A stretch of DNA of 64,000 nt from assembly GCF_001482305.1 (NCBI RefSeq), contig NZ_LOHP01000067.1, positions 17,610-81,609 of the forward strand, in the 5' to 3' direction. A model generated the notes under the pieces. The model did no database searches. It was not told where the DNA came from and saw only the letters and a list, made by a program, of their open reading frames with translations. This document shows, piece after piece, positions 48,166-56,538 of this stretch (positions are counted from its first letter, which is position 1; each line of letters begins with the position of its first letter). The position numbers and the translations under genes were made by a program. This DNA is from Leucobacter sp. G161. Lineage in GTDB: Bacteria > Actinomycetota > Actinomycetes > Actinomycetales > Microbacteriaceae.

Positions 48166-48948
48166 ATGCGTATCCTGTTGCCGCCCTCCGAGACCAAGCG
48201 TCTCGGAGGGCGGCACTCGTTTTCCCAGGCGGAGCTCTTCCGCGCCCAGCAGTGTGGCGCGACACGAGACGAAGTGCGCGCGGCCCTCGAACGGGTGAGC
48301 GGCGACGAGGAAGGCGCCACGAAGGCGCTCAAACTGGGCGTAAAGAACCGCGACGAACGGCTGCGCAACCTCGAGCTCGACACGAGCGGTGCGATGCCCG
48401 CGATCGAGCGGTATACCGGGGTGCTGTTCGACGCACTCGCGGTTGCTGAGTTGCCCGTGGCCGCCCGGGCCTGGATCGACGCACACGTGCACGTGCAGTC
48501 TGCGCTTTTCGGGCTGCTCCGTGCCAGTGACCTGATCCCCGGGTACCGGCTGTCGGCCTCGTCCCGGCTGCCCGAGCTTGGGAAGCCCCTCGCGAAGCTC
48601 TGGGCCGCCGAACACCGTGAGTCGCTCTTAGGAGCTGACTACGTGCTCGATCTGCGCTCAAAGGACTACGCGGCACTCGCGCCGTTGTCGGTACTCGGAG
48701 CTGAGCGCACGGACTACCTCGATGTCGTCGCGCGGGGATCGGATGGGGAAGTGCGTGCACTCAACCATTTCAATAAGGCCGCAAAGGGCGACCTCGTGCA
48801 CCGGTTAGCCCTGGCGGCTCCGCAGATTGCATCGCGGGATGAATTACTTGCTTGGGCTGCTATCGAGGGGCTCGAAATGAGTGGCTCTGCCGCCGATGAA
48901 ACCGTGCGGCTCGTGACCGATCAGGGGAAACCGGCCGCGAGCCGTTAG
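48166..48948 (+). CDS. yaaA: YaaA-family peroxide stress protein
   Basis: A 260-residue YaaA/DUF328 protein. N-terminal ILLPPSETKRLGG and the C-terminal FNKAAKGDLVHRLAL match the family. E. coli YaaA lowers intracellular free iron and DNA damage during peroxide stress and binds DNA; the actinobacterial branch is less studied. Codons 5–17 contain a perfect 15-bp inverted repeat. The stop codon TAG is part of the −10 box for the next gene. Confidence 0.86.
   Translation: MRILLPPSETKRLGGRHSFSQAELFRAQQCGATRDEVRAALERVSGDEEGATKALKLGVKNRDERLRNLELDTSGAMPAIERYTGVLFDALAVAELPVAARAWIDAHVHVQSALFGLLRASDLIPGYRLSASSRLPELGKPLAKLWAAEHRESLLGADYVLDLRSKDYAALAPLSVLGAERTDYLDVVARGSDGEVRALNHFNKAAKGDLVHRLALAAPQIASRDELLAWAAIEGLEMSGSAADETVRLVTDQGKPAASR
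48179..48215 (+). repeat. Perfect 15-bp inverted repeat inside yaaA
   Basis: TGCCGCCCTCCGAGA (48179–48193) and TCTCGGAGGGCGGCA (48201–48215) form a perfect stem with a 7-nt loop, beginning at codon 5. It is also ~70 nt downstream of the atpC stop, where an operon terminator would be expected. Confidence 0.85.
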
Positions 48949-48951
48949 AAT
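48946..48951 (+). promoter_or_regulatory. Possible −10 box for PP2C gene
   Basis: TAGAAT, overlapping the yaaA stop. Transcription would start near 48958, upstream of AGGAG (48962–48966) and GTG 48975. Confidence 0.45.
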
Positions 48952-48974
48952 ACATGAGTGCAGGAGACAAACAG

Positions 48975-49832
48975 GTGACGACCCACGGCGACAACGCAGT
49001 GAGGCGACGCCTCGCCTACCGTTCTGGCGGGGAAGCCGACATTGAGCTCTCCTGGCATGCCATCACGCACGTCGGGAACCGTCGTGAGACGAACCAGGAC
49101 AGCTATATTACGGTGCCTCCGGTCTTTGCAGTCGCTGACGGCATGGGCGGCCACTCGGCCGGTGAGGTAGCTTCGGCTGCGGTTGTCCGCCGGTTGAACG
49201 AGCTCGCTGGCGACCTCTCGGTCACCGAGGACGACATTCTGGACATCCTCACCCAGGCCGTCGATGACATTGAAATCGACACGGGTGACACTGAGCTTGG
49301 GGCTGGCACGACGGTGACGGGCGTCATCATCGGGGAGCAGAGCGACGTACCGGTGTGGAAGGTCATCAACATCGGGGATTCGCGCGTCTATCAGTACTTC
49401 AAGGGCGCACTGAGCCAGATCACGGTCGATCACTCAGTGGTGCAGCACCTGCTCGATACGGGAGCGATCACCGAGGAAGAGGCGGAGGTGCACCCGCACT
49501 CGAACGTCATTACTCGTGCGGTCGGGCTCGGCGAAGCGCCCCTTCCCGACTACACCTCGCTTGCCCTGATCCCGGGCCAGCGGATCCTCATCTGCTCCGA
49601 TGGGCTCACCAAGGAACTCACGGACGTCGGAATCCAGTACTTCCTGTCAACGCAGCAGACCGCCGAGGATGCGGCACGAACCCTCGTTGAACAGGCCTTG
49701 AACAATGCCGGGCGAGACAACGTCACGGTCATCGTGGTTGACGTGCACGCCGTCGGCGACGTCATCGATACCGGAAGCCTTGCTTCGAGCGGCATAGATC
49801 TTGATGTCAGCGGCGACGCTCAAAACGAATAG
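48975..49832 (+). CDS. PP2C-family protein serine/threonine phosphatase
   Basis: A 285-residue metal-dependent phosphatase. PP2C motifs: RRETNQDSY, the metal-binding VADGMGGHSAGEVAS, GTTVTGVII, NIGDSRVYQY, ICSDGLTKELTD and DNVTVIVVD, so the catalytic core is complete. It would reverse Ser/Thr kinase signalling (PstP-like). GTG 48975 with AGGAG 8 nt upstream is preferred because the −10 box leaves only 2 nt before the earlier ATG 48954. The DUF1307 lipoprotein gene follows 8 bp later. Confidence 0.88.
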   Translation: MTTHGDNAVRRRLAYRSGGEADIELSWHAITHVGNRRETNQDSYITVPPVFAVADGMGGHSAGEVASAAVVRRLNELAGDLSVTEDDILDILTQAVDDIEIDTGDTELGAGTTVTGVIIGEQSDVPVWKVINIGDSRVYQYFKGALSQITVDHSVVQHLLDTGAITEEEAEVHPHSNVITRAVGLGEAPLPDYTSLALIPGQRILICSDGLTKELTDVGIQYFLSTQQTAEDAARTLVEQALNNAGRDNVTVIVVDVHAVGDVIDTGSLASSGIDLDVSGDAQNE

Positions 49833-49840
49833 GAGCACAC

Positions 49841-50335
49841 GTGCGCACCAACTCTTTCTCCTCGCGTTCGGTTCTTGCGGCAAAGCTGGGGGCGGCGTTG
49901 GTGGTTGCCGCTCTCGCGCTCACGGGGTGCAGCAGTGGGCCCGGAGAGCGGAGCGAAACCACGCTGACCAAGTCGGCGGATGGGGCGACGCTCACCGTCA
50001 CGTACGTCGCTGAAGGCGATGACGTGGTTGAGCAGACCACCGAAAATATCGTGGTCTACGCGGAGAGCGGGATCGCGGATCGCGCCGCCGCTGAAGAACA
50101 GGTCGGCGAGCTCGTTGAACAGTACAAGGGAATTCGCGGGGTCGATCACGCGATCGAGTTCGGGGAGACCGAGCTCGTCGAGACGGTCACGATGAATTAC
50201 ACGGATCTCGATGTTGAGGCCTTCGCGAATGCGACGGGAGCCGGAGCCGAGGAGGATCCCGCCGCCGTCACGAAGGTGAGCCTGAAAGAGGCCGTAGCAT
50301 CGCTCACAGGTGCTGGCTTCACCGAGGTCGAGTAA
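49841..50335 (+). CDS. DUF1307 / YehR-like lipoprotein
   Basis: A 164-residue predicted lipoprotein: signal peptide ending in lipobox LTGC (C30), then a small β domain with VTYVAEGDDVVEQTTENI and EQYKGIRGVDHAIEF, matching the DUF1307 (YehR) pattern. Function unknown; it should be lipid-anchored outside the membrane. GTG 49841 has AGGAG at 49831–49835, overlapping the PP2C stop. Its end is only 7 bp from the stop of the convergent ABC permease gene. Confidence 0.8.
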   Translation: MRTNSFSSRSVLAAKLGAALVVAALALTGCSSGPGERSETTLTKSADGATLTVTYVAEGDDVVEQTTENIVVYAESGIADRAAAEEQVGELVEQYKGIRGVDHAIEFGETELVETVTMNYTDLDVEAFANATGAGAEEDPAAVTKVSLKEAVASLTGAGFTEVE

Positions 50336-50342
50336 CGCTTCG

Positions 50343-51134
50343 TTAGCCCCGTCGTCTGAGCGCGAGGATCGCGGCTGTTACGGCCGCGGCACACCACACG
50401 ACGACGACTCCGAGGTCGGTCCAACTCGCTTCGAATGTGTGCCCCGCTAGCCCGGCCCGCATGAGGTTCGCCATCGGTTCGATGGGCAGCACCGCGTGGG
50501 CGGCCTGCAGCCACCCCGGAAGATTATCTGCGGGGAAACTGATTGGTGAGAACAGCAGGAGCAGGAACACGAGTAGCTGTGTCACGAGCTGGGTGATCAT
50601 CGGCGCGAGAAGCGTCGCGAAAGCGTAGCCGATTGCTGCCGCGGTGAGTGCGACCAGGATCGCGACGGGCGCGATCCAGAGTGAGATGTCGTAGGTGATG
50701 TCGTAGCGCAGCGCGCCGGCGATCACTCCGAGCACGAGGCCGGGAAGCGCGAGCGCCGTCCACACTGTGAGGTCGGCGGCGAGATATGCTGCGCGCGGGA
50801 GAGGGAGTGTGCGGAGCCAGTCCGCGCTTCCCTCCATGCGTGATTGCATGGTGGCCTGCGGTGCCATCACGAGGCCGATGACGATGAGGTTGATGGTGGG
50901 TGCTCCGGTCGCGAGGAACAGTGCCGCCTCGGGGTCAACGTCGCCGATGAGGATCCCATACCCGAGCACGGTGGAGACCGCGAGCGCGGTTTGTACCACG
51001 ACCATGAGCGGGAGGAACTGAGCTTGTCTGCGCACCTGCCACTGAATGAGCAGCAGCGTGCCGCGGAGCCCCTGAAGAGCTCGACCGGGGGCGCTGTGGT
51101 GCGCGCCGGCCTGGGGGAGTGCTGTGGTGCTCAT
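50343..51134 (-). CDS. ABC-2-type transporter permease
   Basis: A 263-residue permease with six predicted helices in the ABC-2 layout, including FLLLLFSPISFPADNLPGWL, the amphipathic loop typical of drug and polysaccharide exporters. ATG overlaps the stop of the ATPase gene (ATGA), so the two make one exporter. Substrate unknown; a divergent TetR gene suggests inducible efflux. Confidence 0.85.
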   Translation of the reverse strand: MSTTALPQAGAHHSAPGRALQGLRGTLLLIQWQVRRQAQFLPLMVVVQTALAVSTVLGYGILIGDVDPEAALFLATGAPTINLIVIGLVMAPQATMQSRMEGSADWLRTLPLPRAAYLAADLTVWTALALPGLVLGVIAGALRYDITYDISLWIAPVAILVALTAAAIGYAFATLLAPMITQLVTQLLVFLLLLFSPISFPADNLPGWLQAAHAVLPIEPMANLMRAGLAGHTFEASWTDLGVVVVWCAAAVTAAILALRRRG

Positions 51135-52111
51135 GCTGCCTCCTCCGATCCGGCGCCGACGAGTTCAAGATAGACGTCCTCGAGTGAGGCAGGGGTGAGT
51201 GAGAAACGCTCAATCTCTCCGCGTCCGACCGCGGATTGTGCCCAGGCAACGCACTCTGCACCGCGGGCCGCGGGAACTGGGACGATTGCCTGTGCCGCGC
51301 GCACCATGCTCGCGTGCAGACCCGATGGCAGCTCCGGCAGGGCGTCACCCTCGATCTCGAGGAATAGTTCCCCGTGGAGGTGTCCTGTGAGCTGCGCCGG
51401 CGTCCCGGCAGCGAGTACGCTGCCGTTGTCGAGCACGACGAGGTCATCGACGGTGTGCTCGGCCTCGCGAACATTGTGCGTGACCAGCAACACTGCGGAT
51501 CCCGCTGTTGCTGTCGCCCGAATCGCGTCCCAGAGCAGGCGGCGCCGCGCTGGGTCAACATCGTTCGTCGGCTCGTCGAGGATAACGAGCGGGCTCGGGT
51601 GCACGACGGTCATGCAGAACGCCGTGAGGCGGGCAACGCCGCCCGAGACCTTCTGCGCCGGGGTGTCAGCCCACGGCCCAAGATCCAGCGCGTCGAGGAG
51701 CTCGAGGGTGCGCTGGTGCACCGCTTGAGGTGCCCCGCCTCTGATGCGGCCGACGAGTTCGATCGCGGTTCGTGGGGTCAGGCCAGTGATTGGCACGTTC
51801 GCCTGTGCCTGCACGGCGACGAGCTGCCTGGCGCGGTCTGGGTGGGCGACCGCGTCGATTCCTGCCACCGCGATCGAGCCTTCGCTCGGCTTGAGCAAAC
51901 CGACGATCTGGTTCGCGAGCGTGGTCTTGCCCGCTCCATTGTGGCCGAGGACGCCGAGTACCCTACCGGCGTGTGCGGCGAGCGTGATGTTGTCGTTGGC
52001 GGGGTTGGGCTTGCCGCGGTAGCGCTTCGTCAGGCCTTCGATGAGGAGCACTGGGGCGAAGTGGGGTCGGCCTGTGGGAGGCCGCTGCGGAGAGGCGAGA
52101 GTGGAAGACAT
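51131..52111 (-). CDS. ABC transporter ATP-binding protein
   Basis: A 326-residue ATPase of the drug-exporter (CcmA/DrrA) type. Walker A GHNGAGKTT, signature VSGGVARL (the usual LSGGQ has changed), Walker B PLVILDEPTNDVD and the H-loop VTHNVREAEH are present. A ~100-residue C-terminal domain follows. ATG 52111 is chosen since the in-frame extension upstream runs into the operator region. It pairs with the permease and faces the TetR gene across ~100 bp. Confidence 0.87.
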   Translation of the reverse strand: MSSTLASPQRPPTGRPHFAPVLLIEGLTKRYRGKPNPANDNITLAAHAGRVLGVLGHNGAGKTTLANQIVGLLKPSEGSIAVAGIDAVAHPDRARQLVAVQAQANVPITGLTPRTAIELVGRIRGGAPQAVHQRTLELLDALDLGPWADTPAQKVSGGVARLTAFCMTVVHPSPLVILDEPTNDVDPARRRLLWDAIRATATAGSAVLLVTHNVREAEHTVDDLVVLDNGSVLAAGTPAQLTGHLHGELFLEIEGDALPELPSGLHASMVRAAQAIVPVPAARGAECVAWAQSAVGRGEIERFSLTPASLEDVYLELVGAGSEEAA

Positions 52112-52151
52112 GGGGTCCAATCGGGGTCGAGAGAAGCTTGTGCCACAGAAT

Positions 52152-52208
52152 ATACCCATCGGTATCTAGGATACGCAAGTACATTCTGGTGGGTATCTGA
52201 GGTACGCT
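52152..52208. promoter_or_regulatory. TetR operator region between exporter and regulator
   Basis: Holds ATACC-N4-GGTAT (52152–52165), the perfect palindrome GTATC-TAG-GATAC (52162–52174) and a related second copy GGTATCTGAGGTACGC (52192–52207). The −10 box TACGCT (52203–52208) lies inside the second copy, six nt before ATG 52215. Confidence 0.6.
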
Positions 52209-52214
52209 GTGCGT

Positions 52215-52943
52215 ATGAACTCGAAATACACCGGGCCGACCGACCCGACCGGTGAGCAGCGGATGCGCGACGCCGCACGCGCGCTCGCCGACGCTGCGGG
52301 GCAGTTCGGCCAGTCGTTCGGAGCCGCAGGCAGCCAGGCGGAAGCCGGGGTGACGAAGGGGCTGCTCGCTGCCGCCCAGGCGCTGGCGCAGGCAAGCGCC
52401 TGGGTAGAGCAGCGGTCGCGCCCGCTCAGCACCAAGGAACGGCTGCTCGAGCAAGCGGCTCGGCTGTTCGCGGAGCGCGGCTATGCTGGCGTCTCGCTCG
52501 AAGACATCGCGCAGGCCGCTGGGTTTACGAAGGGGGCCGTCTACAGCCACTTTGGGTCGAAGGAGCAGACGTTCCTCGCAGCGTTGCGCGCCGAAACTGA
52601 CGCGCTTGCTGCGCTCCGGCACCGTGCAACGCTGCGCGATCCCGCCGTCGCCGCCGATGAAGGGGGCCCTACTGCGTCTGTGCGGCGTGAGGACGTCACG
52701 CAGGGAGTGACGCTCGCGCTTGAAGCGATGCTGTTTGGGCAGCGAGTGCCCGAACGGCGCGCTGAAGTCCGCGAGATCGTGGGGGTGTTCGTGAGTGAGC
52801 TTGCCGCGGCTGAGCAGACACTCGCTGCCGGAGGAGAAGCTGACACGCGTGTGTTGGACCGCGATGAGGCCGCCGTTGCTGAGCTCGCCATGCGCACGCT
52901 GCTGCTTGGATTGGCTGCTCACCCGGATGAGGGGGAGCAGTAG
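52215..52943 (+). CDS. TetR-family regulator with N-terminal extension
   Basis: A 242-residue regulator. The TetR DNA-binding domain lies at ~74–125 (KERLLEQAARLFAERGYAGV, then EDIAQAAGFTKGAVYSHF), unusually far from the N terminus; the first ~70 residues are Ala/Gln-rich and helical. ATG 52215 fits a leaderless mRNA with −10 box TACGCT; GTG two codons earlier touches that box. Divergent from the ABC exporter and overlapping palindromic sites, so it likely represses both the exporter and itself. Confidence 0.87.
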   Translation: MNSKYTGPTDPTGEQRMRDAARALADAAGQFGQSFGAAGSQAEAGVTKGLLAAAQALAQASAWVEQRSRPLSTKERLLEQAARLFAERGYAGVSLEDIAQAAGFTKGAVYSHFGSKEQTFLAALRAETDALAALRHRATLRDPAVAADEGGPTASVRREDVTQGVTLALEAMLFGQRVPERRAEVREIVGVFVSELAAAEQTLAAGGEADTRVLDRDEAAVAELAMRTLLLGLAAHPDEGEQ

Positions 52944-52954
52944 CGGCCCCCGAA

Positions 52955-52998
52955 ACAACGCAGCAGCCCGGGCCAATCGGCCCGGGCTGCTGCGTTGT
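52955..52998. terminator. Perfect 20-bp bidirectional terminator
   Basis: A 20-nt arm (52955–52974) pairs perfectly with 52979–52998 around AATC. It lies between the convergent tetR and gabT genes and is symmetrical, with A/T-rich flanks on both sides. Confidence 0.85.
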
Positions 52999-53011
52999 GC
53001 GGTACCGCCGG

Positions 53012-54352
53012 TTAGGCAGTGGCCGTCAGTGCCTCGCGGAGCACGCTGACCACATCGAGTAGGAGCTCGTCGGTCATCTTCAGCGACGGCAGGAAACGGA
53101 TCGCCTCGCCGTAGAGGCCGGCTGAGAGCAGGATGACGCCGTTCTTTCCTGCGTAATCAATGATCGCAGAAACGCGCTCGGCGTCTGGCTCAAGCGTGCC
53201 GGGCTTGGTGATCTCGATCGCGAGCATCGCGCCAAAACCGCGAACCTCGGCGATGCAGTCGAACTCGGACTGCAGCTGGCGCAGCCCGTCACCGAACGTC
53301 TTGCCGATGCGCTGGCCCTCGGCGAGCAGATCGAGCTTCTCGATCTGCTCGAAGACCGCAACGGCCGCCGCGCACGAGACGGGGTTGCCGCCGAACGTAC
53401 CGCCGAGGCCACCGGGCAGCGACTTATCCATGATCTCAGCACGTCCGGTGATGCCCGACAGCGGGAGGCCGCCAGCAATCCCCTTCGCAGTGAGGATGAT
53501 GTCTGGCTCGACGCCGAAGTGCTCGATCGCGAACATCTTGCCGGTGCGTGCCATGCCTGCCTGCACCTCATCGGCGATGAACACGATGCCGTTTTCCTTG
53601 CACCACGCAGCGAGTGCGGGGAGGTAGCCGTCGGCGGGAACGACGAAGCCGCCCTCGCCCTGCACCGGCTCGACGATGAGGCACGCGAGATCAGCAGCGC
53701 CCGCAGTCTTCTCAAGATGGTTGATGGTGCGCTTCGCGGCCTCTGCGCCGGTCAGGCCATCGTGCAGCGGATGCGAGTTCGGGGCCCGGTAGATGTCTCC
53801 GGCGCGGGGGCCGTAGCCGAGCGCGTATGGCGAGCCCTTATGGTTCATGCTGCTCGTGAGCATCGTGCGGCCGTGGTAGGCATGCTCGAGCACCGCGACG
53901 CCGGGACGCCCGGTGTGCTTGCGGGCGATCTTCACGCCGTTCTCGACGGCTTCGGCGCCCGAGTTCATGAGCAGCGTCTTGTAATCGCCCTGGCCGGGTG
54001 CATGCTCGGCGAGGAGCTCTGCGACGCGCACGTAGGGCTCGTAAGCGTTCATCGTGAATAGCGTGTGCGTGACCTTGCCGAGCTGTTCGCGGGCTGCCTC
54101 GACGACTGCTTCGTCAGTGTGACCGATGGTCGTGACGCCGATGCCGCCACATACGTCGATGAGCTGGTTGCCGTCTACGTCGACCACGATCGAGTCGTGC
54201 GCTCGCTCAATGTATACCGGGAAGACGGTGTGCACGCCGGGAGGGACAACCTTCTTGCGGCGCTCGTGGATCTCCTGCGAGCGGGGCCCGGGGATCTCGG
54301 TGATGAGCTTCCGCTCCTGGGTAATTTCTGCTTCCAACATGTCTGAGCTCAT
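53012..54352 (-). CDS. gabT: 4-aminobutyrate aminotransferase
   Basis: A 446-residue class III PLP aminotransferase that moves the amino group of 4-aminobutyrate to 2-oxoglutarate. Motifs: MNSGAEAVENGVKIAR, the PLP Asp region FIADEVQAGMARTGK, the PLP lysine in ILTAKGIAGGLPLSG, and GLGGTFGGNPVSC. Closest to actinobacterial GabT; 5-aminovalerate or other omega-amino acids are possible substrates. The partner succinate-semialdehyde dehydrogenase is not next to it. Start at 54352 lacks a well spaced Shine-Dalgarno; ATG 54340 is an alternative. Confidence 0.9.
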   Translation of the reverse strand: MSSDMLEAEITQERKLITEIPGPRSQEIHERRKKVVPPGVHTVFPVYIERAHDSIVVDVDGNQLIDVCGGIGVTTIGHTDEAVVEAAREQLGKVTHTLFTMNAYEPYVRVAELLAEHAPGQGDYKTLLMNSGAEAVENGVKIARKHTGRPGVAVLEHAYHGRTMLTSSMNHKGSPYALGYGPRAGDIYRAPNSHPLHDGLTGAEAAKRTINHLEKTAGAADLACLIVEPVQGEGGFVVPADGYLPALAAWCKENGIVFIADEVQAGMARTGKMFAIEHFGVEPDIILTAKGIAGGLPLSGITGRAEIMDKSLPGGLGGTFGGNPVSCAAAVAVFEQIEKLDLLAEGQRIGKTFGDGLRQLQSEFDCIAEVRGFGAMLAIEITKPGTLEPDAERVSAIIDYAGKNGVILLSAGLYGEAIRFLPSLKMTDELLLDVVSVLREALTATA

Positions 54353-54385
54353 GCTCCAAGCTTACTCCTGGAGTTCCGAGGACTC

Positions 54386-54391
54386 TACGAT
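54386..54391 (+). promoter_or_regulatory. Leaderless −10 box for osmC-type gene
   Basis: TACGAT, six nt before ATG 54398; no Shine-Dalgarno. Confidence 0.55.
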
Positions 54392-54397
54392 AGTTCT

Positions 54398-54874
54398 ATG
54401 CGGAGCGAACACGAGTACCTCATCGAAGTTGAGTGGCGCGGTAATCGCGGTACCGGGACAAGCGGATACCGCGAATACGGGCGAGAACTCGTCATTCGCG
54501 CGGAGGGGAAAGCGGAGCTCGCCGGGTCGGCGGACCCCACCTTCCACGGGGACCGGGATCGCTGGAACCCCGAGGAGTTGCTCGTGACAGCGCTCGCGCA
54601 GTGCCACATGCTGTCGTACCTGCACATGGCCGTACGCGCGGGGGTCGTCGTGACGGGCTACGTGGATCGGGCGGTGGGGGTCATGCGGCAGGCTGGCCTC
54701 GGCGGCGAGTTCACCCTGGTGACGCTGCGGCCCGAGGTGACGGTGTCCGACGAAACGATGGTCGAGGCCGCCCTCGCGGCGCACGCTGAGGCGTTCGAGA
54801 ATTGCTTTATTGCCCGATCGGTGAACTTCCCGGTCCGTCACGAACCCACGATCACCGTCGCGCAACACGGTTAA
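54398..54874 (+). CDS. OsmC-family peroxiredoxin-like protein
   Basis: A 158-residue OsmC/Ohr-fold protein. The two catalytic cysteines are C69 (ALAQCHMLSYL) and C136 (FENCFIARS), as needed for reduction of organic hydroperoxides; the NPEELLVTAL segment is family-typical. Cytoplasmic; reduced by a lipoyl or thiol system in studied members. Divergent from gabT across 45 bp; metG follows 68 bp downstream with its own promoter. Confidence 0.87.
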   Translation: MRSEHEYLIEVEWRGNRGTGTSGYREYGRELVIRAEGKAELAGSADPTFHGDRDRWNPEELLVTALAQCHMLSYLHMAVRAGVVVTGYVDRAVGVMRQAGLGGEFTLVTLRPEVTVSDETMVEAALAAHAEAFENCFIARSVNFPVRHEPTITVAQHG

Positions 54875-54929
54875 AGGTCGGGAAACCCGCTGGCGGCGTA
54901 ACACGGCAGCGGGCGCCTCCCACTGGCAA

Positions 54930-54935
54930 TACAAT
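54930..54935 (+). promoter_or_regulatory. Leaderless −10 box for metG
   Basis: TACAAT, near-consensus, seven nt before ATG 54943; no Shine-Dalgarno. Confidence 0.65.
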
Positions 54936-54942
54936 GGAACCC

Positions 54943-56538
54943 ATGGCCAAGTCGTCTTCGTTCTCCGTCTCCACTCCCATCTTCTACGTGAATGACGCTC
55001 CCCACATCGGGCATGCGTACACCGAGGTGGCCGCGGACGTGCTCGCCAGGTGGCACCGCCAGGCGGGTGACGACACGTTCTTCCTCACGGGAACGGACGA
55101 GCACGGCCAGAAGATTTTGCGTACCGCGACGGCGAATGGCGTCCACCCGAAGGAGTGGGCCGACCGTCTCGTTGAGACGTCGTGGATCCCGCTGCTTGAC
55201 ACGATCAACATCTCGAACGACGACTTCATCCGCACCACCGATGCGCGCCACAAGGCAGGCGTCGAGGTCTTCCTGCAGCGCCTGCATGACGATGGCCACG
55301 TCTACGCCGGCGAGTTCGAGGCGCTGTACTGCGTCGGGTGTGAGGAGTTCAAGCCCAAGAGTGAGATCGTCGACGGCGAGGGTGCCTACGAGGGTGAAAA
55401 GGTCTGCTCGATCCACTCGAAGCCGCTCGAGCTGCTGCACGAGAAGAACTACTTCTTCAAGATGAGCGCGTTCCAGGATCGCCTGCTCGCACTCTACGAG
55501 GAGCGTCCCGACTTCGTCCAGCCCGCGAGCGCGCGCAACGAGGTCATCGCGTTTGTGCAGCAGGGGCTCGAAGATCTCTCGATCTCGCGCACATCGTTCG
55601 ACTGGGGTATCCCGATCCCGTGGGATTCCGCCCACGTGACGTACGTCTGGTTTGACGCGCTGCTGAACTACATCACCGCGCGTGGCTACGGCGCGAACCC
55701 TGAGGACCCGGCGGCCGAGCTCAAGCACTGGCCGGCTGCGCAGATCGTCGGCAAGGATATCCTCCGCTTCCACGCGGTGATCTGGCCGGCAATGCTCATG
55801 GCCGCTGGCCTCGAGGTGCCGTCGAACGTCTTCGCACACGGCTGGCTGCTCGTCGGCGGCGAGAAGATGTCGAAGTCGAAGCTCACCGGTATCGCGCCGA
55901 ACGAGATCACCGACACGTTCGGCGCCGATGCGTTCCGCTACTACTTCTCGCGCGCTGTCTCCTTCGGGCACGACGGTTCGTTCAGCTGGGAGGACCTTGC
56001 GGCCCGCTACCAGGCTGAGCTTGCGAACGGCTTTGGTAACCTCGCGAGCCGATTGCTCGCGATGAACGTCAAGTACTTCGAGGGGCGCGTCCCCGAGGCC
56101 GGTGCAGAGACCGCGGCCGATGCCGCGATCCGCGAGCTCGCCGCTCGCGCCGCGCGCGAGGCCGACGCCCACATCAACGAGTTTGCGATCCACGAGGCGC
56201 TCAGCGTCACGTGGGAGCTCGTCGACGCACTCAACGGCTACATTACCGAGCAGCAGCCGTGGGTGCTTGCGAAGGACGAGGCCCAGCGCGAGCGGCTCGG
56301 CACAGTGCTGTACACCGTCACCGACGGCCTACGCGTGCTCGCTGAGCTGTTGCATCCAGTGATCCCCGAGTCGACCGCGAAGCTCTGGCACGCGCTTGGC
56401 GCAGAAGAGACACTCGGTGATCTCGACGCGCAGCCCATCCGCGACGCCGGCACCTGGGGACGCCTGCCAGCAGGCACCCAGCAGCACCCACTCGCCGTGC
56501 TCTTCCCGCGGATCGAGACCGAGGGCGACAGCAAGTGA
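54943..56538 (+). CDS. metG: Methionyl-tRNA synthetase
   Basis: A 531-residue class I synthetase charging tRNA-Met. HIGH motif is NDAPHIGHAYTE; KMSKS motif is GEKMSKSKLTG; the zinc-knuckle region includes YCVGCEEFK (single CxxC). The C-terminal tRNA-binding (EMAP/Trbp111) domain is absent, as in short actinobacterial enzymes. ATG 54943 is chosen because earlier starts overlap the −10 box. It overlaps tatD by GTGA and heads metG–tatD–rsmA. Confidence 0.96.
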   Translation: MAKSSSFSVSTPIFYVNDAPHIGHAYTEVAADVLARWHRQAGDDTFFLTGTDEHGQKILRTATANGVHPKEWADRLVETSWIPLLDTINISNDDFIRTTDARHKAGVEVFLQRLHDDGHVYAGEFEALYCVGCEEFKPKSEIVDGEGAYEGEKVCSIHSKPLELLHEKNYFFKMSAFQDRLLALYEERPDFVQPASARNEVIAFVQQGLEDLSISRTSFDWGIPIPWDSAHVTYVWFDALLNYITARGYGANPEDPAAELKHWPAAQIVGKDILRFHAVIWPAMLMAAGLEVPSNVFAHGWLLVGGEKMSKSKLTGIAPNEITDTFGADAFRYYFSRAVSFGHDGSFSWEDLAARYQAELANGFGNLASRLLAMNVKYFEGRVPEAGAETAADAAIRELAARAAREADAHINEFAIHEALSVTWELVDALNGYITEQQPWVLAKDEAQRERLGTVLYTVTDGLRVLAELLHPVIPESTAKLWHALGAEETLGDLDAQPIRDAGTWGRLPAGTQQHPLAVLFPRIETEGDSK

